Assembly: GCA_002007465.1 (NCBI GenBank)
Contig: LNAC01000338.1
Coordinates: forward strand, 302,233 to 366,232
Reading direction: 5' to 3'
Source: Ailurus styani
Lineage: Eukaryota > Chordata > Mammalia > Carnivora > Ailuridae
DNA: 64,000 nucleotides
This document shows positions 25,701 to 40,700 of this stretch, piece after piece (position 1 is the first letter of the stretch; every line of letters starts with the position of its first letter). The notes under the pieces were generated by a model that searched no databases, had not been told where the DNA came from, and was given only the letters and a program-made list of their open reading frames with translations. A program made the position numbers and the translations under genes.

Positions 25701-28700
25701 CATCACTTTTTTTTGTTTGTTTTTTACTTCATTACTTTTTAAGGCTGAATAACACTCGATTTTATGGGGATGTGCATTCATTTTATACATCCATTCATCA
25801 GGTGATAAACATCTTGGTTGTTTCCATTTTTTCGCTATTACAAATAAGCTGCTAAGAACATTCACAGAGGAACCAATTCAGAATACTTTGCCACTTTTTT
25901 TTTTTTTGAAGATTTTATTTATTTGACAGAGCACAAGTAGGCAGAGCAGCAGGCAGAGGGAGAAGCAGGCTCTCTGCTGAGCAGGTAGCCCGATGCGGGG
26001 CTCGATCCCATGACCCTGGGATCACAGTCCGAGCCGAAGGCAGCCGCTCAACCAACTGAGCCACCCAGACGCCCCACCACTTTTGCTTTTTAATCAACTC
26101 TTAGTTTCTATGTATACTTTTACCATTATAAGATGGACTACAGATCTAAAATTTTCAAAGTTTTTTCTGCTATGGATAACGTAGGATATTATTTACAAAT
26201 TAACGAGTTCTGCTCCTTGGCTGTGATCTTTCATTATTCACAATGTCAAATCAACGTGCTCCGACATTCAGAGACGAGAGCCCATCAGCACAGAGGGCGC
26301 ACCTTCAAATGGCTTTGCAAACGCTCATTTCAAAGGTCACTCAGGTGCCACCCGGCATTCTTCAGTGTGGTCCCTGCAGCTGGGCTCACCTGTCTCCGGT
26401 CGGCCTGCAGCGGCGGCGGCGGCGGCCGGGCACAGTCCCGGTAGAGCATCCGCAGCCGTTCACACTGCACCTCCACCACCGCCAGTCGCTCTCCTGGAGG
26501 GGAACACATCGAACACATGAACATCAGTCCCACACCCCCGAGAGAGCTCCAACTCTTCTGGAGTAGGGTCAAAGCAATAAAATGCTTCAGAAATTATTCA
26601 AATTCTTAAAAAGAAAAAAGAAAAACAGCAAATAGCCTGAGATAGTTTTGTCTACTACACAGAGCACTGCGGCAATGTGGTCAAGTGCATGAGCTCTGAA
26701 GTTGGGCTGCCCGGATCCTGCACCTGGCTTCCTTACCCGATACTTACCGCCTCACGTCCAATGTGGAAGTAACGACAGCACCTGTGCCTCACAAGGTTGT
26801 GAGGAGGAGATGAAGTAACACAAGTGGGACTTGTAGTTAAGTCCCTGGCACAGGGCGAACACTCAATAAATGGAAGCTATTATTCTCCTCATTGAAACTG
26901 ACTTTTTATTTATTTATTTTTAACAAACAGAAGTTCATTGGGTGCCACCATGTTTCACAAATATGATTTAGCAGTGACACAGAACTAGGACACAGAACCC
27001 TTGCCTTCAAAGAACCTACCATCTAGTTGAAGAAAGACATTAGCGACACCTGCAGAGGTAGTAGCAGAGGGCAGATGCTAACTGAACTGGCTCAGTCTTC
27101 AAAGTATGTCTTAAATCTGATCCCTTCTTGCTGTTTCTACCTCCCTATGATGGTCTAACTCCATAGGATTTCTTTCCTGGATTATTTCATCAGTTTCCTA
27201 ATTGACCTCCCTGCTGATATTCTTGCTTCACTTTGGCTAATTCCTACGGCCAACGTTTGCCTTTTAAAATAGGTCACGTCCTGTCTCTTTTCAGCGACAG
27301 ACTGTCCCCCTGGATGACAATCTTTGTTAGAGGTCAAGTCAAACCCTCACCATAATTTTCACCCACCACCAATCCCGACATCATCATCCATGGGCCCGTA
27401 AGTGACTCCATGGGCTCCAATCACACAGACTGCAATGCTATCTCTTTTTTAAAACATCTGCTATTTAACATCTCCTATGAGCAAGGCACAGTGCTCGATG
27501 CTGGAGAATACCAAGATACACGAGCCAAAGGCCCCGAGCTGGGAGGGCAGAGATGAGCACATGCGCGTGCACGACCCAGCACGAACGCGGCACAAGGCTG
27601 AGGTGTGCGGTGTGATCTAAGCACAAACACTTCACTCCAGGACCCCGAAAGGCTTCATAAAGACAGACTCAAGTGAGAGCTTAGAAAATAGAGGGGTTTC
27701 AATAAGCAGAGAAGGGAATTCCAGGTGGTTTGGCAATAGGAGAAGAGGTCTAGGAAAGTCAAGAGTCAGAGGTCTTGGGAATACCTCAGTCAACATACGA
27801 AAATCAACTCAAAATGGATCAGAGACCTGAAAAAACCTTATAGCTAAAACTGTAAAACCCTTAGAAGAAAATTATGGTGCAAATTTTCGTGACTTTGAAT
27901 TAGGCCATGGTTTCTTAGATATGGCAATAAAAGAAAAAAGAAAGAACTTGGACTTTACCAAAATGAAAAACATTTGTGTTTCAAAGGATACTACTGAGGA
28001 AGTGAAAACACAACCCACAGAATGGGAGAAAAGATTTATGTGCTACCCGATCAGAGACTATACTAGTACAGCTAAAATTATATAGAACTCTTAAAATTGG
28101 GGTGTCTGAGGGGCTCAGTTAAGCGTTTGACTCTTGGTTTCAGCTCAGGTCAGGATTTCAGGGTGAGAGGGTGAGGCCGCATGTCGGGCTCCACACTGAA
28201 CACGGAGTCTGCTTGAGATGCTCTCTCACCCTCTGCTGCTCCCCTCACTCACGCACGTCCACGCTCTGAATAAATAAAATCTTAAAAAATTGTAAGAGTT
28301 CTTTCTTTTTTTAGGCTTTTACTTATTTATTTATTTATTTGAAAGAGAGCATGAGAGTGGGGAGGGTCAGAGGGAGAAGCAGACTCCCCACTGAGAAGGG
28401 AGACCAATGCGGAACTTGATCCTGGGACTCTGGGATCACAACCTGAGCCACCCAGGAGCCCCAACTCTAATTTTTAATATTTTTTTTTATTTATTAGAGA
28501 GAGAGAGAGAACATGTGCATGCACAACCAGGCGGAGGGACAGAAGGAGAGGGAGAAACAGACTCCCTGCTGAGCAGGGAACCCGACACAGGACTCAACCC
28601 CAGAACCCCGAGATCACGACTTGAGCTGAAGGCAGATGCTTAACTGATTGAGCCACACAGGCACCCAGAACTCTTACATTTTAACAATAAAATGACAACC

Positions 28701-31700
28701 CAATTAAAATGGGCAAGGATTCAAACAGACATTTCTCCAAAGATAAATGACCAATAAGTACATGAAAAGATGCTCAACATCATGAGTCATTAGGAAAACA
28801 TAAATCAAAGCCACAAGGAGATACTACTTCACACCTACCAGGATGAGTGTAATCAAAAAGACAGATGCCACCAGTGCTGGCGAGGAGCCCCGTCCACTGT
28901 TGGTGGCAATGTAAAATGGTGCCGCTGCTGTGGGAAACAATTCCTCAAAAAAGCACGCAGTTTCTCAAAAGTTAAACAGGTTACTATATGACCCGCCTAT
29001 GCCACACCTACATATGCCCCAGAGAACTGAAAACATGTCCACGTAATCACTTGCATATGCATATTTACAGTATTATTGGTAACTGCAAAAAGCACAAACA
29101 CAAGTATCCATATATTCATCAACAAACGAAATGCGATCTATGCACACAATGGAACAGTATTCAGCCATAACCTGGTATGAAGTACTGAAGATGACCCGTG
29201 AAAACATTATGCTAAGTGGAAGAAGTCAGACAAAAAAAGGACAAATACTGTAGGATTCCACTGATAGGAAATCCCCAGGTATGTAAATCCAGAGAGACAG
29301 AAAGTAGATTCGAGATTCCCAGAGCTGGGGGAGGGAAAAAAGGGGGGGGGGAGTTATTGTTTCATTGGTACTGGGTTTCTGTTTGGGATAATGAAAAAAT
29401 CCTAGAACTATATAGTGGTGATGACTGCATAACTCTGGGAATATACTACAATACCCAAAGAGGTGTACACTTCAAAATGGTAAATTTGGGGGCGCTGGGT
29501 GGCTTAGTCGTTAAGCGTCTGCCTTCGGCTTAGGTCATGATCCCAGAGTCCTGCGATCGAGCCCCACATCGGGCTCCCTGCTCTTCTCCCTCTCCTACTC
29601 CCCCTGCTTGTGTTCCTTCTCTCGCTGTGTCTCTGTCAAATAAATAAATCTTAAAAAAAAAAAAAAGTAAATTTTATGGTGTGTGAATTATACCTGAATT
29701 AAAAAAAAAGTTTCAGGAGGAAAAAAAATGTAGTCTTAATAAAAGTAAAGCACAGAGTTTGTTTAGGATAGTGAGAAATTTATTGACTTATACCACACCC
29801 AGAGACACCTAGACACCAAATACAATCCAATGATATGGACTAGAAGGCAATGGAAAAGAGGAGGCAAAAATAAAAACCGACTCAAAGTGGAGGCAGGAGC
29901 CAGGCCAGGCCAGGCCATGAAGTGTGTGCCCCCAGTCCTTTCTTCACACCTATGGTGGGGCCCAAGACCAGGTCTCTGCTTCCCAGTGGACAAATCAAAG
30001 AGGAAACTATTTGGTTACAGGATTCATGAAGTCCAGTATATAAATATAAATTAACTGGTCATACAGAGCCTAGCTAGCTTGAGAAACACTTTCTCATTAT
30101 TACTAAAATTAAAAACTTATTCCAAGAGCACTTATACACGGAACACCAGATGATCCAGGGAGTAACGTGTACAACGGTGTCCTTACAATCCATCAGTAAC
30201 CAATGTCAGGAGATATTTCAATGGGATTGGCTAGAATCCTATCGAATAAGGGAACAGCAATTCCTAGGGGTTAGCATGCGGGCTGTCTGGCAGAGGTGAA
30301 GCGTATCTGCTGTGAGGTAGGCTTAACACAAGAGGGGATTTTACAGTATCTGGTGTGAGAGTAAAACGTTCCTGTACTTGCAATTCAGGAAAGGCAAAAC
30401 TGACTGTCCTCTAGCCAGAGCAACAAGTAGCAGCCAGACTGGCTGTGAACTCATTCCAGTCTGTAAATGACAACCCCACAGTAGTAACTATGCTCAGCGA
30501 AGCCAGCATCTCGGGGACAGTTCCACGCTCTTGACAACCATTTAAAGCAGGGCTTCAGGAAGCCAACTATGACAACAACGTGGAAAGCCAAGGTACACGA
30601 AGGAAAAGTTTGGAGAATAATGTAGATGTCTAAACACAAGAGGAAAAAGCACCTGACTTATGAAGCTGGTAGTGGAGATGGTCAGGAAAGGGATAAATTT
30701 CAGGAGCATTTCAAAGGAAGAATCACACACCAAGGGTTGGATAGGCAAAGATAGGAAGGAGGTGTCTGTCATATTTAACTCAGTATCTGAGAGTCAAAAA
30801 CAGTTTCAGTATGACCTAAAACAGGGAAGTAGGAAAGGAGAGCTGACTCCAGAGGAAATAAGGACTTCAGTTGTAAACGTGGGGTATTCAGGAGGCTGGG
30901 GTTCTAAGAGAAAGGGCCGAGAGGCCTGGCTAGCCCAGGAGGGACTAGCCACGGAAGCAGCCATGGAAAGCGCAGGGGAGGGCAGAGGAGCAAAGAAGGT
31001 CGGTCAGCAAAGCTTAGCACGGTTTCTTCAAGCGAGGTCTGGGCCTTTCCGAGCACAACGGTCCAGGCTCATCTTCACGTGAGGATTCTGACTTTTGGGT
31101 GGAGCTTGGAAAGCATTTGAAACACGCTTCTGAGGGAGTCTTATGAACTTTCGAAGTCTGAGAAGAATCTCTGGCTCAGGGAATGTGTATATTTAGAAAG
31201 TAGGAAGGAGAAAAAACAGGTGGACCAGAGAGGTTCTGGTTTCTGTAAGAATATAAAGTTGGGAATTTTTTTGGTTTCTACATGCCATTTCTTCAGATTA
31301 AAATTTGTTTCCTCTGCTATTTCAACCAAGGGATCCAGTGACCTTCGCAGAAATGTTTCTTCATGGGAAAAAGCTCTTTGGCATAGTGTTATCTTCCTAG
31401 ACCAAATGGAATTAGATATTTTTTCCCCTGGATTAGAGAAGCTATTAAAGTGAGTTAGGAGTAAGTCAATATTATGATGCCTAGTCTTCTGCTTAATTCA
31501 CCCCAGAAGAAATAAAATAAAGAAATTCATTGAATTTTTTTTCATTTTAGAGACTAAAGTATATTATTGTGTGTAAATTTCACATTTTCATACGTGAAAT
31601 AAAAAGACTTGATACATTCAAAAATAAAAATCAAAGAACTTTCTCTTCTACCCACCACCTTGAATCATTTATTAAATAGCATTCCTTCTAAGCACAGTCC

Positions 31701-34700
31701 AGGACTTTCTTGTGGGCTCTAAGAATTCACCCCTGTGTTACAAAGTAACCCAGATGCAGGGCTGGTTGGTTGTTGGGTGACTGTTCACAGGTAGAGGACT
31801 TAGAAGCCAGCAAACTTTGATAAGTACTTTAAACTTCAAAGCTCTTTCTGGTAACCTATTAAGTGAGTTATTAAGGACTGTTACAGTTGACATAAGACAC
31901 TATTTTAGGATATAAATTGATGTGTATAAGCTCACAGTCTTCTCTTTTGTGGCAATTAATAAACACTTCCCACACATTTCTATCCAACTCTTTGTGACCA
32001 CAGAGTTCTTTTCCATTAGGGAAAATGGGTTAGGTGGGTTATTATTAAAACCATTTGAGGCCACTGCTCCAAATCACTACAATTCCTAGCTTGTACATTA
32101 AGTATGAAAGTTAATTTCACAGTTTAAAACTCCCTTATTCAATAAAATGTATACAAGGATACTCAGAAAGAGTCCTATAAAAAAGTGAGCAATCAGGGTA
32201 GCCTGGGTGGCTCAGTCAGTTAAGTCTGCCTTCAGCTCAGGTCATGATCCTCAGGGTCCCAGGACTGAGTTCCATATTTGGCTCCCTATTTAGCGGGGGG
32301 AGCCTGCTTCTCCCTCTCCCTTTGCCCTCACCTTGTCCTCTTTCTTTCAAATAAATAAATAAAATCTTAAAAAAAAAAGAAAGAAAAGTGAGCGACCAAT
32401 TCAGCAAGTACATGCTTGCTAAAGATCAGTCATGTGTATCTACAACATAGGGCAAGAACATGAAAAAGAAGAGGCAGGGAATGAAGACCCAACCACGAGC
32501 ACAAAGCTGAATGATGGGCATTTAGTCACAAGTAATTTCCCCTGAGAAGCCTAGCAAATTCCTTTTCTTCTGTCCTTATTCTCTATGCTCAGGATCTCTT
32601 TGAGGTTTATTAACGGTCACTGGTTCCACAGCGCTACCCCTAAAAGGAGGGTGACTCGAAGAGTAAGACACACACAGAGTGAAGACCAAAAGCAAAGACC
32701 AACCGACAGAAATTGGTACCATGGGAAAAAGAACAAAAACTTAAGGACAGAGGAGAGATTAGGGAGTGACTGAAAAAGTAAATGGCATGAGAAATAATAA
32801 TGTAGATAATAAAAATGACCCCCCGCATACACAAAAGATACCACTAAAACCAATAAGGAAGTTAAAGATATTTCATTTATTCCTTACAGTTCATGAAAAT
32901 GCTAACACTAGAGCACTGGATGATGTTAATCTGTGAACAATTTCCTGTAGAGTCCAGTTAAATTCTTGGGGACAAAGCATAAATTTTCACTTAAAAACAC
33001 CCAGGCCAACTACCAACTTACAGGAAATATGAAGACTGAGGGACAAAATAAATGACACCACAGAGATACAATCAGCAAAATCCAGACTATAGAAAACCCT
33101 TCAAAAAATAAATTTCAAGGCAGAAAGAACATAATGGGGGCACCTGGGTGGCTCAGTTAAGCATCTGCCTCGGGCTCAGGTAATGATCCCAGGATCTTCG
33201 GATCAAGCCCTGCATCAGGCTCCCTGCTTGGCAGGAAGCCTGTTTCTCCCTCTCCCACTCCCCCTGCTTGTGTTCCCTCTCTCGCTGTCTCGTCAAATAA
33301 GTAAGTAAAATCTTAAAAAAAAAAAAAAAAAAAGAACATAATGAGAGGAATCTAGATTTTAAAAGAAAATTAAAAGATAGCAATGAAATTACAGTGTAAG
33401 AATTTTATTTGGATCCTGAGTCAAATAAACAAATTCAAAACCAAGTATGACTTTATGAGACAATCAGTTGCAGATGGACTAGTTAATATTAAAGAACTAC
33501 TGTTAATTTTTCAGATATAACAATAGTATTGCGGTTTTTTTAAGAGTCCTTATTTTTTAGAGATACATACCAAAATATTTATGGATAAAATAATATCTAA
33601 GAATCTTCTTAAAAATAATCCAGGAGGGGGGTACAGCACAGATGAAACAGGACTGATCATGAGTTGATAACTGTTGAACTTGAGGGTTCCTTATCCTAGT
33701 CTCCCTATTTTTGTGTTTAAACACACACAGACACACACACACACACAGACACACACACACACAGACACACACACACACACAGACACACACACACACACAG
33801 ACACACACAGATGGATGTTCGTGCAAACTCCTGAATGTGAATTCAAATGCAGTCAAGGACAATAGTCAGAAAGTATTGGTAGCCCTAAGGGTTCATAAAT
33901 AGTTCTAACAGGGAAATAAATGCAATGAATTAATATGAATGGAAGAAAGTAAACACGCTGGCATGGTCCTTAAGTTAAATTGAAAAACACTCATTTACTA
34001 CTTTGTAAGTACTGAAAGCTGTTTACATTTCTACATCTGGGATAAAAGTTGTACTAAATGCTGTCTAGAGTTCAGCTACTTGACGTGTGTGCATGTGCAC
34101 GTGCGCATGTTCGCATTCCACCATCAAACTGGACATGTGCTCACAACACTTAATAGTACAGGACGGTACAGAAAGCCACAGGTACTTACCAGCACTGCAT
34201 TCCTGGGCTACTAGGTTGAGAACTTCGACAGCTGCTGGACACTGCTGTATGAACTCTTCACAGAATAAGCTATCTTCTAAAAGCTGGGCCATGACCAGGC
34301 ATGCTCTTAATGTTAAAAGATTTATAATATTTCAAAGTCATCAATGTTCATTCTCTAAAAAGTTAACTATGAAAAGCATTTCAACCATATGTTCCCCCTA
34401 ATTTACAAAAAGGTTCAAACTCCCCATTCGCTTGCATTTTTTTCTGAACTGCACTGGTCTGGAAACATAAGTAACTTCTCTTTTCCCCCTGAGTAATTGC
34501 TGACACCATATGGACAAGCAGAAGAGGGCAGAGTGGTTGCCATCTTTGCTGAAGTGGAGACATAAAGTGCCAGGTGAGAAATCAGCATTATCTTTTAAAA
34601 AACATTGCCTGAACTGTGCTCCACGGGCAATACTGGCGTTCTGGGAATAAGAGGAACCCAGACAGTTGGAAAATCTGTATGCTGATCTCTGACCTAATTC

Positions 34701-37700
34701 AAAATATGTATTAGAACTTTCTAAGAAGTCACATTGCCAAAAGAGAAACTTGTTACTGTATTTGCAAGAAAATGCTGCTTTTCCTTCCAACACCAACACT
34801 TGAGGGCTTCCCTAGTTTTTCTCTATCAGTTTGGAAAGTGATGGGCCAGATGCATATTAACATAGCCCGAGCCATTTAAACAAGGTAAAGTGGCAGAGAG
34901 ATTCAGTGGGATAGAATAAAGTGCGTTTCCCAAAGCAAAGCAGTGGAGCCTTGTGTATGGGTTCCACAGATCACACTTTGATTGCTTATCTATTTTCTTA
35001 AGGAAACAGCTAAACGGTTTTAAATTGCACAATGCAACAAAACTTGCAGCAGTTGAGCAGTGTAACAAAAATGTAGTAAACATGGCACGAGAAAAAGGTC
35101 TCTGTTCTCAGCTGGGCATGAACATCACACCTTGGACCCACTAAGCCGGGAGTGGAGGGGCCCAGCAAGGCCCCCGCCTCTGTGGCCTGCACCAGCGCAG
35201 CACATGGGGGGATCTCTGGAGGGTGCTCACCTTGTTCTTATTTCAGCCAGGAGCCGAACGACTGCCATCACAGGAGCTGACCCATCTCCTGTTGCAGGAA
35301 GTGAGGTATGAATAGAGAGACTTCCCTCCTGAGGAAGCAACATGGACTGGACTGCCTGTACTACCTTCTCAGTAATGGACAGTTTATGAAGAGGCAGTGC
35401 CTGATGGTGGTGGGGGGGGCATGGCAAAAAGTTAAATTCAAGTAGTTAGTTTATAGGAAATGAGGGTGTTCTTATCTGGAGTTAATTCTCAAAATTTCAG
35501 TCGAAAAAATAAAATCACCACACAAAAAATTGCAAACTAGTCCAAAACAATTAAAAATACAATACCCTGTGGAATATTCCTAACCAAAGAAATGAGTTTT
35601 GTCATCTAGGTGAAAATCTTCACACAAATGTTGCTTATATTAAATAATTATGCCCAATATAAAAACATACATCCCAAATAACTTTTTTTTTTCCAAATAA
35701 CACTTAAGATAACTAAGCATTCATGCCCCTGTACTGTGTGTGTGCTCATTTTCCATTACAGTATGGTTACCATTTGTAGTGACATTTAATAATGCATTTA
35801 AAAATCACCTTACCTCCGATCTTGGAACACAAAGTCTAGACAATGGAATAGTCAATGTGTCTGATGCTTGCGATGTCTTTCTACAGTCTATGGGTGGGAA
35901 TCTGACTGTAGCTATACCTTCCTGTTCATTGATAGAAGCCACTACTCCGATGCTTCCTGATATTCCTCTACCTAAAACCTAGAGACAAAAATGGATTAGT
36001 ACCACCGACCAGCTCTGATGGTGTATGCAACTCTCTAATGGGACAGGTGCAGAGAAGTAAATTCACAGCTATTGTCAGTGGCATTACAGGAATAGTTTAT
36101 TACAGTGCAGATATGAAGCAATGAATGGGAATTAAAATAATAGGTCCTCAAGCTTCTGTGAAGGTGATCACAATATAATAGAATCTTAAACTTCCAACTC
36201 TAAAATATTAGTGACACCACTGGACACAAGTATTATAGTTAACATTACAGAGTACTGGACTAATATTTCAATAACCCATAGCACAGTGTGGATTCGAATT
36301 CATGAGTTTCTCAGACTCCTTATTTAGTTTGAAGAAACAAGGATTTTTGTCCAACTGGGTGGATGATACCATCTTTACAGATGATCAGTTAATCGATGCA
36401 CACAGAAACTTGCAGAGAGCAGGCAGGGACTTGGGAAATGGCGGCTGGTTGGTTACCTGAACCTCAGACCCTATCTTGATGGTCTCTTTGAAGCCTCCGA
36501 GAGCACACAACGCGGCGACGGCCTGGCGGGCGATTCTCTGAAGTCTGGCAAGTTTCCGGCCACTACTGCTGCCATTTTCCAGAATGCTCTCTGCATACTT
36601 CCCCAACTGTGGAATGTACATCAGCGCACGAGACAGAACCTAAATATAATAAGCAGCCGTGTAGCAGGAGTTAAAGCTTTGGTCATTTTCGGTATTAAGA
36701 GTGATGAAGTGTCCGTAAGAGTGGCTGGCTCCCATGTACTGAAGGAACTCTGGCTATGGGAAGGATGAAATAACTATCAGGTGTGGCCACTGACATCTTG
36801 CCATAATTTGCCTTCTGTAATTAGACAGGACTGGAAACACACAACCTCAGAATGGGGGAGAATCAAACACTGTGTTAACAAAACCCCTAAAATAGAAGAA
36901 AAACTTACCTGAAGGAAAACTATAACAGCTTATTACCTACAACTCAACACCCAATTTCCTTAAGGCATTCACTTGAAAAAATGACTGTGGGCAAACAGAA
37001 ATTGATTACAGGTCCCTAGTTCTCAGGAAACTAGGCTACTACCTGTAATGATGAATTACTGATAGAGCACTCAGGAAGTATATATCACAGAGGCCTCCTT
37101 AGGACTTAGTAAATACACTTAATAAATCCAATAAACCAAGGCTGCATGATTCCCTAATGTTGGTACCAACAGAACATAAGCAAGAAGGAGAAACAAGGAG
37201 TGCCATTCTTTCCCTGAGAACATGGCCCCGTCTTCTGCAAAATCAGAAATGGCAGTGACAGGAGACAAAGGTTAAAAGGTGAAACGTCTAAACTGAAGCA
37301 AATCTGAGGGGAAAAACCACTAATAAGTCTATCTGGTCAATTTGCAAAATCTCTCTTTACTAAAATGACGCTTCCTCGGCGGGATTGAAATGCTAAACCA
37401 GAACACAAACTTCCTCCTCGCTTCTTCGAGCTAGGCGGTGACACAGTGCTAACCTTCTCTGCCGTCGTGGTCCATATTTGAGCAGCATTCGACTCAGGTG
37501 CCATTAGCAAGCTATGAAGCAAGGCGATCACTTCTGCGGCCATGCTGTTCGCCACGTGCCCACTGATGAAGGGTCGGACAGGGTCAGTCCTACAAGAATC
37601 AAAAGAGAAAGTGTCAACGCCCAGTGATGGTTAAGAATGCAGAAAAGTGGCTTTTAGGGTTAGTGTCAGATGGAAAAATTTTCTAATGATACAAGAAAAA

Positions 37701-40700
37701 GCGGATTTCATTGACTAAGACAAAGAGAAGCTAAATTATCATCAGGAAAAAAAAAAACACTTCTCTCTTACTCTTTCTGTTAACTAAAGAATCCTCTGAA
37801 ACGACAGACCTCAAACTTGAACTGCATAAACCATCAGCATCAAGGGAAGACACGGCCACAACTATTCCTAGCCTGCAAACACAGAACAGCTCGCAAACCT
37901 CCTGGAGGCAACACTCACTCATTTCTCCTGTCTACTTCTAGAAAGAAGTTCATGTATATAGCTGGGCTGGTTTGGAAGAAGTAAAGGCAGCATGACATGA
38001 GTCTACAAATACTCAAAAAAGCTGTAGCTGGTGTTCCTGGTAGCGGCCTTTCTCAGAGAAACAACCCTCTGGCTACAGATGCCTGCTCAGCCAGAAGTGG
38101 CACCCTATTCGCCCACAACCTCAGATGGGTATGTTAAGCTCTCAGTTCTCATTTCCAGCAGGTCAAGGGGATGATATACAATTAGAGCCCCAAGAACAAG
38201 GCAATTACCAAGCAGATCTGACGGAAGTGCGGACAGGGAAAGACTACCTGGCGAGCTCGGAGTTCCTCTCTCGGCAAATGGAAGTCTGGGCAGTTTTCTT
38301 TTTGTCACCTGTGGACAGTCCGCTCACAGTCTCTGGGTTGACGGACTCTACGGGTGGCCCGACGCTGACGATGAGGCCTGACTGGGCCCACTTGGTTGCT
38401 TTCCGAAGAGCGGCTGCGGCCTCTTCTGTAATCACCTCACAGCAGCCGCCCTGGAGGGAGGTTTGAGATGGTCACCATACTCCACTTCCTTACTTTTTTA
38501 AGTCTCCTTCCCCGTTACCAAAGCAATCCAGGCTCATTTCTCAAAAACTCACATGTTAAAATACTATATGCAGAAAGCTAATTTTCCATAAACATCCCAT
38601 GTCTCTACCCAGTCACATATTTAGTCCTCTGGATTTGATTCCATGCAAACTCTGGCATACATAATCATGGCTCACACTACACACTGGTTTTCTATTTAAT
38701 TTTATTTTTAATTTTTTTAATTTCAAACTATCACGCGTTTTGATATTGCTATATACAGATCTACCTGGCTCTTCTTATGGTTGTATGGTATTTCACTGTA
38801 CGCATACACATTTTTAAATTTAAAAATTTAAGATATAATTGATATTTAACAGTAATTTCTTTAATCATTTCTCTATTTATGGTATACAGATTCTACTTTG
38901 TTTTTTATAAATAAAACCATGAAGAGTATGGTTGTCTCTGGATACTTGAGAATGCCTGTTTACCCTCACCTTGACAATAATGGGTATTATCAGCTGTCTT
39001 TTTTTGACAGGTAAAAAATGATATATTACTTTTTCATTCCTTTATTGTGTGACTTGTAAACATGGGCATATTTTCACGTTTTTTACAGGCTACATCTTTA
39101 TTTCTTTTTGCCTGTTATTCTTTTAATCTTTTACATATTATCATTTTTAAAGTATTCAAAATTTTTTTTTTTTAAAGAGAGTGCACGCGCACATGCATGG
39201 GGTGGAGAGGGGCAGAAAGAGAAGGAGAGACAGAATCTTAAGCATGTTCCTCATCCGGCACGGAGCCCGACACAGGGCTCATCTCACAACCCTGAAACAG
39301 GACCTGAGCCGAAATTAAGAGTAAGATGCTAAACCGACTGAGCCACTCAGGTGCCCCTCACTTTTAAAGTATTATTAGTCTGCAAAACTTTAATAGAGCT
39401 AAGAGGAAAACTTCTAGGTCCAAACCAAGAATTCTCTTTTATATTTTAGAACGTTAATAACAAATTGATTCTTACTAGTTCTCTTGAAAATGGCTTCAGT
39501 TAAGCCACTGACTTCCATTTCTCACCCTGTCTCCTTGTGGGAACTTTTTTTTTCTTTTTAAATGTCTCTGCAAAACTAAACACCCCTCAATCTTGGGTCT
39601 TGTCAGAGCAGGTGTCTCCATATTAGGGTTACCTTGGTCATGTCTCGATCCATTTTCACTACCTTCTCCATGTTGGCTCCAGTACCAAGTCTGAAGGGCC
39701 GTCCTTCTGAGCTACTAAAAGGGAAAGAAGAGAGAGGTGATGATCTTACAGGCAAGGTCAAGGTGGGGCTTCAGGCTGTGAGGTAACCTACTACTGGCCA
39801 GGCCAGCATTATATGCTACCACGGGATTTTAAAACCCACAGTAGAATCAATTTTTCAAAAAGGAAATGATTATTGCTTAGTTACAACACTTTAAAGGATC
39901 AAAACACCAGCTGTTTTTACAGTCGTAATGATAATTTAACCCTACATGAAAATGACGTACAAACTAAAAAGCTGAACAAAATTGAGAATCTGAGCCTATG
40001 ACACAGGGACGGCCAGGCACCTGGGAGGCATTCAGTAAGTGATTTTAACAACAGCGTGGGTTGGATGCCTTGGTGTGAATGACTGGATCTTTCTAATTTC
40101 AGCTTCCTCTTCCTCTTAAATCTGGCCCTCCAAAAACTCCCTCACCAAATTTGCACTGTGAAGTTTTGCTATGCCCAAGAATGCTTCTTGGTGATTTCTG
40201 CATCTTGCACTGACCTGCCTGACCCCACTTAGTTTATGCAAGTAGCCCATTAGTGCTTTCAGTTGCCATGATGGCAGGCAAGGGACCAATTAGGAGGATG
40301 ACACCACCATCGAATCATTTATCTGAAGAAAGAAGTCATCCCCTGGGACATACACATGTATCCTAAATTCCCTCATGTTCTGTGGCAGGACTTCCCATCG
40401 TCCTCACTCCCACTAATAGGACCCTGGGGGTTTGTAATCTTTGAACAGTAAGTATATTTTTACTTCCTTATTCAGCAATCATACCATTCATACTTCAATG
40501 AATTAAAGCTTTAAAAAAAAGTTTCTCATATCTCTCCACCTCACAGTCAATGGTATCCTTAAATTTACCAATGGCTGAAGGATGCCAATGACTAAAACCA
40601 GACTGCATTATTCCTTCTCGAAGCCCAAATCACATGGTAGACTCTCCATTGAGCACAAACAATACATTCTCAACAGGGCTTTCGCTCTCTGTTGGGTCTG

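Larger units (their letters stand above)
27780..29715 (+). mobile_element. L1 3' part broken by four SINEs
   Basis: ORF2-end sequence (ATCAACTCAAAATGGATC, TTTCTTAGATATGGCA) at 27790-28090 resumes at 28668 (AACAATAAAATGACAACCC) and runs to the terminal TTTTATGGTGTGTGAATTAT at about 29690. SINEs at 28099-28290, 28302-28462, 28471-28667 and 29488-29666 account for the breaks. Confidence 0.88.
26494..34189 (-). other. HECTD4: Intron W27-W28, longest in the window
   Basis: A 7696-nt intron. From left: MIR (26655-26885), L2 relic (27130-27340), an unassigned old repeat (27440-27780), an L1 broken by four SINEs (27780-29715), about 2.4 kb without recognised repeats (29720-32190), SINEs at 32191-32383 and 33137-33330, and a CA-rich microsatellite (33721-33812). 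An alternating purine-pyrimidine tract lies at 34083-34110. Confidence 0.75.

Noticed and set aside
30660..31082. 140-codon plus-strand open frame in the longest intron
   Set aside because: GA-rich, no recognisable domain, no splice or retrocopy features, and inside generic intronic sequence.
33557..33902. Cys-Val and Thr-His repeat frames
   Set aside because: Translations of the CA microsatellite on either strand.
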